Below are positions 11,801 through 22,384 of a DNA stretch of 64,000 nt, in pieces (within the stretch, counting starts at the first letter, position 1; each line of letters opens with the position of its first letter). The notes beneath the pieces are model-generated. The model had not been told where the DNA came from. It worked only from the letters and a program-made list of their open reading frames with translations, and ran no database searches. This DNA comes from Notamacropus eugenii (lineage: Eukaryota; Chordata; Mammalia; Diprotodontia; Macropodidae), in NCBI RefSeq assembly GCF_028372415.1, contig NC_092874.1, forward strand, positions 334,942,651 to 335,006,650, written 5' to 3'. The position numbers were made by a program, and so were the translations under genes.

Positions 11801-14800
11801 GAGACAAGCCCAGAGACATGAAGTGAGTGACTTGAGGTCACACCAGTAATTAAGTGGCAAGGCAGGATTTGAACTCATTCCAGATCTGGTGCTCATTCCA
11901 CTGGACCACTCAACCCCTCACTAGACACATAAGGTAAAGTGACTTGGCTAGAGTCATAGGGGAAAGCAGTGACTGAGCTAGTATTAGAACCCACAATCCT
12001 TGCTCCTCAATCTAGTGCTTACCCCACCATTCCACTCTCTCCAGTTGAATTCCATCTAAAAGGTAGCTTCACAGACATACTGCTTGCAAAAGTGTGAAGT
12101 GCTGAGACAACCCCATCCAGCCTTAGGATCTTCTAGGCTGTTGGGCTCTGACAAATGAGATTACAGTTCTTGGTGGATTCACTCTTCTTCCCTCCAGTCT
12201 CTTTTGGTCTCTAAGGGAATGAGGTTCTTTCATAATTGGGCCCTCATTTTACCCCACTGGTTTCTGGTCCAAACTGCTGTTCCAACAGCCAGCTCCCTCA
12301 CCTCAATAGAGTCAGCTGGTACCCCTCTGGCACCACCCCATCTTATATATGTGTGTGTATGCATATATGTATATATGTGTATATGTATATGTACACGTAC
12401 ACACACACACACACACATATCTGTTTTCCTTCCACCCTCACCAGCTAGTGCTTTTCAGTAAGACCCTGTCCACTGTACTTTGCAATAGTGAATCTTGGAT
12501 ATCTGTTCTGTTTTTTGTTCCTATCCGTGTCATTTTCCCTCCCTGTTGACACATTCACTTGGATAGAATACAACTCATCCCATTACATTATCTTCATTCA
12601 GGGATTTTTTTCCCCCAATATATATTTGAATGTTAAAAGCATAAAGGCAACTTTCAGTTTACCCTGGACAGCCCTCATACACATGACACATCATATTGGC
12701 AGTGTTAACACTGTCTTCACAATCAGCCCTTAATTCAAAATCATTTTTTAGAGAGAGGGCACTTTGCCACTGGATACAGGAACAGTGGCTTTAGACCCTT
12801 GGGAATAATGCATTCTGGCCTGGCCTATTGAATAGGGGTCTGGCTGGCTTGGGGAAATCAGCCCACTCAGACTTGTGCCATTATCATGAAGGAGGAGACA
12901 GAATCCTCTGCCAGCCAAGAGCTCCATCTAGGCAACAGAACTGATTGTGGCTGCTCTCTAGCTAATTCCCAATTAGATACCCTATTCCTTCTCGATGACG
13001 CAGGCTGTGTTCCAGACGGTGTTGGGAGATGGGAGAAGGCACACAGAGGAAGGAGAGAGAGAGAGATTAATGCCCCAGAGACATATGTCAGGTGGACAGC
13101 CATCCAGATGTATGAGCAAGCAGGCCCAGAATAGGGAGATGCTTCCCTGGCCATTAGCCATCTCTCTCCTGGGAGGGAATAGGATAAGGGGATGGGGGTA
13201 AATGGCCTTTGTCCTTCCTCTGGCCACCCACAGGAGCTCTATCTCTGGATAGCTAAAGGTTCCTTCAGGGAGACACACGTGTTCCAGCAGTAAACATCTG
13301 AGACTCACAATGGTTTGTTCTAAGAGGCTCTGGGCCCCTGACTCATTTTCAGGATGAAAGAGAAAGGCTAGTTTCTCCACGTAATCAGTCCTGAAGGACA
13401 GGTCAGATGCACGATGAATTGGTACCTTCCTAGGGATATTCCAGGACAATTTGGAAAAATCCATAGACGACAGAGAAGAAAGTCTCTCACTTAGGAGTGA
13501 GGCATGGGTAAAATAAACAAACAAACCAAAAACCTGGACCCTGATGATTTGGGCCAAATATGTGGCCTAAGGGAGTGACTGTAGAGAGTATAATGTGCCC
13601 CCCAAGGACAGCTGCCTGCAAGGGACCTTGTACTAATGGAACCTCTGAAGGGTGAGAGGGAGCCACAGGGACTTCAGCCACTCTGAAACCTTATTCTGAG
13701 ACCTAGTCTCCTCAATTTTTGAATAATTTGGAAAGGGTCGTCCCCCAGAGTTACCCAGGTTTGCCTATTAAAATTGCAATGGGCATTTACATAGTGCTGT
13801 AAAGATTGCAAAGTATTTCATTTGAGCTTTACAACCACCATGGGAGGGAGCTACCTAGAAGCATTATCATTCACATTTTATAGATGAGGAAACTGAGGCT
13901 CGGAGAAGTTAAGAGACTTGTCCATGGCCATACATCTGGGTAAGTGTCAGAGAAAGGATTTGAATTCAGGTTTCACAATGTTCATTTTAGAGAAAAAAGG
14001 TATTCCAGGAAAACTAATGGCTGTTCCAGGAGGAGAGTCTGGTTGCTCCAAACTACAGCCAGCTGATTGACCCACCAGGAAATTTGGATTTCTGAATGCC
14101 ACTGAATTCCTTATTTTTTTTTCCTCTCTGCTGCTCCCCCTCTTTCATGGATGTAAAGAGATGTTCCAGCTGCCAGCAAGTAGGTGCCACCCTTGGCTGC
14201 TGCCACAAAGGATGCTCCCAAACCTACCACTACGCATGTGCCAGTGACACAGGTAAGGGACCATGGGGCCAGGACTTCTGGTTGCCCCTCTTCATACCAG
14301 TCTGGGAACCATGGGGGAGGGTGTGTGTGTGTGTGTGTGCATGTGTGTGCACCTGTGTGTGTATGTGTAGTGTGGGAGGAGGGGGAGAAGGGTAAATGGG
14401 CAACATGGTAGGTGGCTTCTTGGATCACCCTGACCTCTAACCCCCTAATAGCACATTAGCTTTCCTCTCCTTCCAAACATTCATTTATCCTGATCCTAGA
14501 CCCTCAGAACCATCAGCAGACTTAGTTTCCATTTTGACTCTTGAGTTTCCCCTACCTCTTTCCCTAGCATTGTTCTATTTTAATGTCCAAGACTTTGTTC
14601 CTTCCCACAAACAACTTTTAGTCCTTGTCCTTTCCCTTGAGCTTCTTGCCTTCAGAGAACCCATAAGATGCAAGAGACCTCACAGCCGATCCAGTTGAAC
14701 CCAAACAAAACCCTAATCCTTAATATTCTTTAGCCCAGTTCCATAACCTCCTCTCCAGTTGTCTGATGGAATTAGAAGTCACTCCTCAACCCTAGAGTCG

Positions 14801-17800
14801 AGCCTCAGCAAAATCATGAAGGAGATGAAGTTAATCTTCATCTTCTTCCCTCCTTTCAGCATCCATCAGTGCTCCCATCATATCCTGAATGACCATTCTT
14901 GGTCACCTGGAAAAAATCATTCCTCTGCTAGTAATTTTCATTTTTGAAAGGACTGGGACTGGTGAGGGGAGAGGGCTTTACCCAAAGGAATGCTCATGGT
15001 AGAATTTAGGCATTAACAACCTGCCTACATGTAAGGCTGCTCCTTTCCACCATGTGAACCATATAAACCACAGTAAAAGCCTCCAGAAATCAAATACAGA
15101 ACTGCAATTCCAGGCTGCTGTAGTCCAGCCAGCAGTGGGACACCTGTCTTCTTTATTACCACATAAAATAAAAAAGCAGAGCAGTTGGTCGTCAGTCAAG
15201 AAGGGAGAGCCAAGAGAGAAGTAGGTTAAATCTTTTTGTAACAGAGTGGCGTAGCTCTGGAGAGCCTGGTTACATGGGCAACTTTGTTGTGCTGTGTTCC
15301 CTTGAGTTCTGTGTCTCTGAGAAAAGTCTTATTCTGTGGCTGTAAGCTGCTCGAGGTCTTAGACAAAGAGCACACCAAACAGCCGGAGAGTTATGACTGT
15401 GTCAGAGGGTCAGCGGCTGCTACATCCTGGACAGCATCCTGTCTGGGATTACCTGAGTCCTAAGCTACTGAATCTTGGCAGTCTGCAGGCTAGGAATCCA
15501 TCCACAGTGGTCAGCATGCAGCCTCCATGCTCAGGGCTCTCCCCTCCCTCTCTGGTGGAGCCTGCCAGATGAGGAATTCATCTGTCGACAAGGAAATAGG
15601 TTGACACACTTCCAGCTCCATTCCTTCTCAGGTGCGGGATCTTCAGAGAGTAGTGAGAAATTGCTTTCCTTTTATAGAAGGTTGGGGCCTCTGGTCAACA
15701 GAGACTCCTCAACTTCAGGTTCTTACTAAAGGACTGTGGGAGGGATTTGATGCAAGTGGCTGCAGATGTGGCCACGCAGAAGAAAGCACAGTACCCCCAA
15801 AAGTCCACATGACAAGTAAAGCCAGATCCACATTCATGATGCCCTGCCAGCTGACAGATTTCTTAGGTTTCTGTCTTACACACACACTCTTCTGGAAGGG
15901 CACTGTTGGTTAGGGGTTATTCGAATAAACAAGGGAGGTCAATTCAATTCAACATTTGTTAACTATCTAGCATGCCTATCTGGATGGACCTGCATTGTTC
16001 CAATGTGGTCACTGGCTGTAAGGGAACATTCCCATCGATGACCTGTCAGGGCAGCCACCAATGGCTTTCTTCTAGAGTGCCCGTGATGGCAGCTCGTGAG
16101 TGGCTCTTCTGTCTGGCATTGGCCTCTGTACTGTCAACAGGGCGCTCAGTTGGGGAGGTTTTCCGTCTCCAGGAAAGAGCCTCTTCTCTTTCTTCCTACG
16201 TTGTCCTGGACTGGCTTCCAGCCCACAGGCTCCCCTTGGTGATCCTGCCTTTGAGTGTTGACATTTTGCTGGCACATTCTTTGGATGTTAGTGCTTATTG
16301 AGTGAATTGGGTTGCTGAGCCTGGGATTGTCTTTAGGGGTGCGTACGAGGGGATATCCTTTGGAGATTGAGGGGTATAAGCTGGAAAATCATCACATGCA
16401 CACTGTACCCCCACCCTCTGAACTTTTAAAATACGAACAAAGTAAAATGAGTTTATACTGATCATCAGTGACAGGCTTGAGAGGTCACAAAAGTGAACCC
16501 TGGAATGGGGGTGTATGGGAGAGGGTATGAGGCAATCCCTAAGCATTGCCTTGGTGGTGGGAGAGATGAATTGAGTAACTGTAGAAGCCTCAGAAAGCAT
16601 TTTAGTCACAAATGTTGGGCTCTCCCCTCTCCTTCCTCCACCAACTGCTTCCCTAAATCACTGTGAAGCAGTGCAGATCTCCCTAGCGCCATCATCACCC
16701 TGTTTCATCCTATGAGTGGCCTTTTATGAGTCTAGGTGACATGAGAGAAAACTGCCAAAACTGACTTCATGACTGATACTCCAAATACAGGGTTCTATCA
16801 ATCCCTAATTAAATTTAATGTGGTTCATTCAAAGAAGGAGTTGTACCCACATCCCATAGTGACCCCCTCTAGACTCAAAAGGGTAGAATACTTTCCCTAG
16901 TCCTAGAGCTTCTGACAGTCACAGCCTGACACTGGCAACCTTGGCCAGTCATCATCTAGAAAACAGTTCTAGAAAGGTGAAATAACCATTGACCCAGTGA
17001 AGTTGAAGATGTCTCTTTTTTTCTTTTTTCTAATTAAAAATTTTAATTAAAAAACCTCATTTATCTCCCTCCCAGTCATCACCCCTTCCCCTGACCCTCC
17101 CAGCTGCTCTTGAGGATGAAAGAAAAACAGAACCCATGTTACAAACATGTACAGTGAAGCAGAACAAGAACCCCCCCCCCCAATCTCAGTCTGTTCTCCA
17201 GGCTCACCCCCTTTCTCTCTGGAGGTCACTAGCATGTTTGGTCATGAGTCCTCTGCAGGAATGGCTGGTCATTGAATAGATCAGGGCTCCTCAGTCTTCC
17301 TCAGATGTTTACCTTTGCAGTATCTTGTGCTTGTACAGATTGTTCTGGCTCAGCTCACTTGACTATGCATCGGTTCATACAGGTCTTCCCAGGTTTCTCT
17401 GAAACAAAGGTGTTTTGTGTCTTTTTTAGCTGTTATGTATATATACCCAACTCCTGTGGGAAGTACTTTGTACCTGTGGGTGCCTTCCCAGCCAAGTCTT
17501 TGATGGAGGGTTTTTAAAAGGCTTAAAGGAGGGAATTCCAGACAGTTTAGCAGGATTCTGGTATCCTGATGGCAAGTGAACCGGGGACTAACTGATTACC
17601 CTTATGATCTTGAGCCTGCAAATAATCTTTTTCTCCCACAAAATGTGCCACCCTCACCCCTATCCTTACCACCTTGCCTTGAATGAATAAAATTAGCCAG
17701 GGATTCATGAAACAGAAAAAATGGAGAAAGAGCAAAAACAGACCTCACTCACAAAGATCTCACCGTCGCATGTGAATCTAGAAAATAGTTTGGCCGAGCC

Positions 17801-18543
17801 CTGGTTCAATGGGAGGAGGTAGTCTATTTATATGATATTTTATAGCTTGCAACATATTTCTGCACAATATTCTTATGTGAAGTTGGCAGTACAAATATTT
17901 TATAAAGGACCTGGGGGGTCTGAGAAGGCAACTGACTTGCCCGAGTTCACACTTGTGTGGGGGGGGGGCAGAGATGGGTGAGGAAGTCAGTGCACTAGGT
18001 GTCAGTTCCTAAGACAGTAACTTAGACTATAGAAGAAGCAGAAGAGAAAGAGTTCTCAGAATAATATTTTGACACCCCAAAATATTCCTGCCTTGAGGCC
18101 AGCTCCTAGGCCCCCTTCTTTAGTTATGACTCTGGTTAGATTCCTGTAGCTAGGCCTTAGGATTCCACTTTCCTGCACTTGCTCCCCTTCTCCTGTTTCC
18201 TGTTGGCCCTCTTGGGTGTGTCTTCAGGACAAGGTTTCTTAACCTTTGCTGTGTCATGGACTCTGTCTGATGATACCTATGGACCCCTTCTCAGAAGACT
18301 GCTGTTAAACGCATAAAATAAATTGAATAATATTGAGATACAGTTATATAAAACATTTTTTAAAAATAAGTTTACATAGCTGAAGGTTAAGAGCCCCTAT
18401 TTTAGGTTACTAAAGTGATAAGAGTTTAGTCAGACCCTTTTGACTGGGTGTCGCTGAAGGCTGAAGTCTTCTATATCTGACCATATCATATTCTATATTT
18501 ATGTAAATGTGAGCACTTGTATTTATGAGCATGTGTGTATATG

Positions 18544-18606
<63 letters not shown>

Positions 18607-21600
18607 CAGACAGAGAGACACTGAGAGACACAGAGAATTGGACCTACAAGCTTGTGAAGTCCATCCTAACGTCGTTTCTTGCCTTCCATCATGGGGGAGG
18701 AAGGATTTTTGGTGTTTTGAAGAACTCAGAGTCAAGCACAGTACCATACAAGTAGTGTGATGCTTAAGGCTGCAGGGAAAGGAGTAAAACTAAAATGAAT
18801 TATGATAATAAGCCCACCAGTGACTTCCACATTGTCTCTTAGCACATCCTTACTGCCAGTTGCAGGCTGGTTTTGGATGTGCCGTCTTGCCTTTGACACT
18901 CTGGGACTCAACAGTATCGTAAACAATTCTGTGGAATGGTTGATGTCAGAAGTGGGGTAATGGAATTTTTCCTTCCTTTTAAAAAAGTCAGGAAATTAAG
19001 GGCAGGTTCTTTTGGGGGACAGTGTAGTCAAGTGGCAGATTTATCCTGGTAAATATTTCCTCTCTACTGAAAGGATTTCACTCTGGAAGTAGCTGAGCAG
19101 TGAAACAGGAGACCTGAGGAATGCTCAGTGTGGTGGGACCAGGGTGGGGAGCAGTTCAGCCTCAGTCTTGCTTCCTGCCCTGGGTGAGGCAAGGAGTGGG
19201 TGAGTGTGTGTGTGGCGGGGGCCAGCCTTCACCCCAGAGTACATATGGTCAGGACAGAGGAGGAGTTCCACAAAGCTACCTTTCAGTGACCAGCTAAGCT
19301 TGAAAAAGGAAAGTTGAAACTCCTGATGGGAAAGGAATAGTAGGGTTCCTATCCTGGCTTCAACAAGGATGAAGCCTTCTTATGGAGAAAAGAGTAGCAC
19401 CTTTCTGCTTGGAGTCCTGCCTCAGTCTACCTTATGGTAAGAAGTACAAAAAAGCAGCCCCTACCTTAGGGAAATAAGAAAAAACCCTGCTGCTGAGGTT
19501 CTGAACCTGAATTTAGATTTCAGATGGTCCATAAAATTACTTTTAAAAAATATTTTATAGCTCTTTCAATATGATTGCTTTCCCTTATGAGTTCATATAT
19601 ATGTATATATTTTATTTAAAAACATTCTCTGAGAAGGGGTCCAGATGCTTCCCCAGACTGCCAAAGGAGTCCATGACACACAACTCTAATGCCACTTTAT
19701 CAGGGACTGATGTATGCACAGAGTGTATCAGTGAGGCAGGAAGGAGAAGGGAGGAGGATTGTCCAGTGCTCCATTCTCTGTGGTATTTGTCCTTGTGTCA
19801 TCCCAGAGGGAGCTGGCAACCCCAGCAGTCTCCTCCCCTCACCTCTAGCCCGTGTTCCCATCCAGTGAACCTCCAGAGTGAATGCTCTTTGTAACCTCCC
19901 CTCTGAGCTTAGAGGCCTGGAATAAGGCAGAGCTCTTATCCAAGCAGGCAGACCTCCCCCAGTTCAAGTCAGGGGAAAAGTCAATTGAGGCAGGTATGAA
20001 TCTGGAGGAGGCAGAGGGTGGGCGGGGGCCGATATAAGCCACTGGGGTTTTTCCAAAATCCATTTCTCATTGGGGGTCCCTTCCTCCCCCAGACAGTGAG
20101 TCAGTATCAGCGTGGTCTTTTCCTGGATCTAAATCTACACACAAGTCCAAAGGCCCCATCTGGCCTGAAGCATGCTGGGCAGGTTTGGCCCAGGGGAGGT
20201 TAAGCTGTGAGTGGTTAGGCCCCACTGCAGGTCCAACTGCCGTACAGCGAGATTCTTGCCCGATTCATGCTTGGCTGACTGTAAGTGCTGGGTGTCTTTT
20301 GTGAGCCTGGAATTCATGTACAGACTGTAAACAGATGGCCCACTGGGCTTCCCAGTGGCTAGAGCTCTTCAGTGATGCAAGAGAGACTTAATGTTTCCAG
20401 TCTCCAGATCCCACTTCTGTTGTCTGGGGGAAAAGAAAAAAGAAAATGAAAGCAGCCATAACTTCCTCTCCCAGGATCCACTGCAGTGGAGGCTGGGATT
20501 TGGGGTGGAGAGGAGCGATGAGCTCCTTCTCATCTAACTGGACCACAAGACTGAAATACTGTAATGATTTACACACACTCACACGCACACACACACACAC
20601 GCTCACACCCTCACAGGCTCACACTTACACACTCACAGGCTCACACCCATAGGCTTACACACGCTCACACCCTCACAGGCTCACACACACTCTCACACCT
20701 TCACAGGCTCACACTTACACACTCACAGGCTCACACCCATAGGCTTACACACGCTCACACACTCACAGGCTCACACACACACACTCACACACACTAAATG
20801 AATAGGAATAGGAGAAAATCCAGGGGTAGAAACTAGAAATAGCACATCTGGGAAACCTTAATTACCTTCCCATGGAGAAGTTGTTTGCAATCCTGGTATG
20901 CTAGTTAGCTCTCTGATGGGAGCCCCCCTTGCATTTCCACCACTAGGGAGATCTCCCTGCGGCAAGCGTCGGAGGAACCTCTAGGACTCCTGGCAGTGCT
21001 TGGAAGCTGCTTCTGCCCCCTCTCCCCAGCTAGTATGCTCATGGCATATTGCCTTGGAAGGCTGGGAGAGGCACCCGTGCTCTCCCCTCTCCCTCTCCCT
21101 CCACCCCCACCCCCCTCTCTATCCCTGTTCTTACAATAGACACTTCTCTTTGCTCTTAGGTTGCATTCTAGTTGAAGAGAACTTTTCTTTGAAATGTCCT
21201 AAACATAAGGTATGTGAAATGGCTTCCTCCTTTTGATTCTCACCCCCTTGGAGATGAGGGAACACAGAGTCCCCAGTTTGATCAGTGGCCATGCCCTTCT
21301 GCTCCCTGGCCCCCCTGCATCTCATAGATACTCTAAATTGTTTCACCCCTCCCTCCCGGGGCCCTCCTGCTAATGACACATGGGCCTCATTTGGAGTGTC
21401 CCTTCCCAGCCAGAACCCTGTTGTGTGGGTGGGTGAGGATGAGGGTGCCAGAGATGGGGGGATCTGCCTACGGTTTCACTGGCTGGGACCAGAGCTGGTT
21501 CCAAGGAAGCCCAACCGGTCCCAGATGACCTCAGATTTACCTTCCTGCTTCCTGTACATCCCGACCTCCCCTTTTGTGTTCTTCCTCAGGGGCCTTCACC

Positions 21601-22384
21601 CCTGGCAGCTTATCCCATATGCTTATTACCCTTCAGAAGAAGGAAAGGAAGGAAAAAAATCCTGCTTGGATTTCCTGTTGACTCCCAGGTCCTCGAGCCC
21701 TCCAGCCTTACTTGTGCAGTGGGGGAGGGGGTGTCCCTTGTTTAGGAGGGGAGCCTGTTCCTACCTCCAAGGAGAGGAGCCCCAGCCTGTCACGAGGCAG
21801 CTTTGTCCCCCAGCTCAGGCCTGGCCAGTTCCAAATGTTGACCTCATCCTGGGGACCTGTTCATTTAACCAGTGCTCAGAGATGTCTCTGCCTGTCTCCT
21901 CTCCCCGATGCAGCCACCGACAACGTGCACGTCTTATTATTTGCAGTTAATCAGAGAGATCAGGGCAGGCTGACATATGATGATCACAAGTATTTCCTTA
22001 TAAATCAGGCAAAACTAAGGGGAGGGAGTCAGAAGAAGAAGGGCCAGAGAGCACACATGGCGGTGGGGAGCAGGAGGGAGGATGCCAGGCACTGGGGGGT
22101 AAGACAGGGTGATTGTTGTGTGTAACTGTCTGCAAGAACCCAGCAGGAGAGCAGACAGGAGTGGAGCAGGAAGTTGGAATAGAGGGAGGACTTCATCAAG
22201 AAATAGGATGGGGAGGGAGGGAGACCCCAGCGGCTATGAGAGTTTAAGGGAGCTCTTGGATGGGGAGAGATCTCTCAGTCCAGGCCAATTGTTGGGTCAG
22301 GGGTGATAATCAGAGGGGAGGGGCTCCTGCTGACGCTGGTTGTGACCTTGTGTGGGGCTTTTCTTCCAGAGGCAGCTGTTGTAA
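3124..22384 (+). CDS. RAI1: RAI1, retinoic acid induced 1 (whole CDS, four coding exons)
   Basis: Joined CDS 3124-8823, 14159-14252, 21160-21209 and 22370-22384 gives about 1952 residues, against 1906 in human. The start [15 protein letters not shown] and long stretches such as [28 protein letters not shown] and the C-terminal [12 protein letters not shown] block match RAI1 as I know it. RAI1 is a nuclear, dosage-sensitive chromatin protein; its loss causes Smith-Magenis syndrome and its duplication Potocki-Lupski syndrome. It acts in transcription control, including circadian genes. Visible parts are Gln-rich tracts (residues about 161-189 and 285-298), basic NLS-like clusters ([13 protein letters not shown]), an Ala tract (1357-1374), a Ser tract (about 1661-1683) and a Cys/His-rich extended PHD finger (about 1720-1948). 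The upstream non-coding exons lie outside the window. The first three coding exons are near certain; the last is less sure. Confidence 0.95.
3604..3690 (+). repeat. RAI1: Gln-rich codon tract 1 in RAI1 (CAG/CAA with CTG interruptions)
   Basis: Residues 161-189 are almost all Gln, interrupted by a few Leu (CTG/CTA). The human protein has a short QQPPPPQQ-like stretch here as I recall it, so the tract looks expanded in this lineage. Confidence 0.85.
3976..4017 (+). repeat. RAI1: Gln tract 2 in RAI1 (14 Gln; CAA-7CAG-CAA-5CAG)
   Basis: Fourteen Gln codons, interrupted twice by CAA. This is the position of the known polymorphic CAG repeat of human RAI1 (SYDQQQ... / ...[16 protein letters not shown]), flanked here by MSFD and [16 protein letters not shown]. 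Confidence 0.9.
7192..7245 (+). repeat. RAI1: Poly-alanine tract in RAI1 (18 Ala, GCN)
   Basis: Eighteen consecutive Ala codons (mixed GCG/GCA/GCC/GCT) after KKFACKTAT. Human RAI1 has only a short APGASPGN-like linker between KKFACK and PLSPSLS as I recall it. Confidence 0.88.
8104..8175 (+). repeat. RAI1: Poly-serine tract in RAI1
   Basis: A TCC/TCT run encodes about 20 Ser with one Phe, just before the extended PHD finger. Human RAI1 has a shorter Ser run at the same place. On the other strand this is a GGA/GAG purine tract. Confidence 0.85.
8824..14158 (+). other. RAI1: RAI1 intron before the PHD exon
   Basis: Contains SINE-derived pieces at about 9565-9660, 11735-11920, 11930-12040 and 13775-13980, and a TG/TA/CA microsatellite at 12347-12420. 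Nothing else supported. Confidence 0.75.
12347..12420. repeat. TG/TA/CA compound microsatellite
   Basis: Alternating purine-pyrimidine tract: tgtgtgtatgcatatatg..., then acacacacac; potentially Z-DNA-forming. Confidence 0.9.
14159..14252 (+). CDS. RAI1: RAI1 coding exon, extended PHD finger middle part
   Basis: The 94-nt exon encodes [19 protein letters not shown] followed by [12 protein letters not shown], closely matching the human RAI1 PHD segment with its CxxC, CC, HxxC and HxxC zinc ligands. The acceptor is gtaaag|AGATGT after a T-rich tract; the donor is ACACAG|gtaagg. It enters in phase 0 and leaves in phase 1, joining both neighbours in frame. Confidence 0.93.
18547..18604. repeat. 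(GT)n microsatellite
   Basis: About 29 uninterrupted GT units in a RAI1 intron. Confidence 0.97.
20571..20795. repeat. CA-rich tandem array with 90-bp higher-order unit
   Basis: Units of 'cacaggctcacac' type alternate with 'cccataggcttacacacgctc'. The 90-bp block at 20611-20700 is repeated at 20701-20790 with few differences. Confidence 0.9.
21160..21209 (+). CDS. RAI1: RAI1 coding exon, end of extended PHD finger
   Basis: The 50-nt exon encodes (G)[16 protein letters not shown], the last zinc-binding CxxH of the extended PHD finger. The acceptor is tttgctcttag|GTTGC and the donor CATAAG|gtatgt. Phase 1 at entry matches the preceding exon. Confidence 0.93.
21210..22369 (+). other. RAI1: RAI1 last intron (inferred)
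   Basis: Unique-looking sequence between the donor AAG|gtatgt and the inferred last acceptor. No repeat or ORF of note recognised. Confidence 0.55.

Larger units (their letters stand above)
14253..21159 (+). other. RAI1: RAI1 intron with many simple repeats
   Basis: Contains an imperfect (GT)n at 14319-14370, a poly-pyrimidine/A-rich retroelement-like piece at about 17005-17230, a SINE piece at about 17830-17990, a (GT)n at 18547-18604 and a complex CA-rich tandem repeat at 20571-20795. No exon or RNA gene recognised. Confidence 0.7.

Noticed and set aside
14160..14161. Alternative acceptor two bases downstream for the RAI1 PHD exon (gag|ATG)
   Set aside because: It would shift the frame and destroy the zinc-binding Cys/His pattern.
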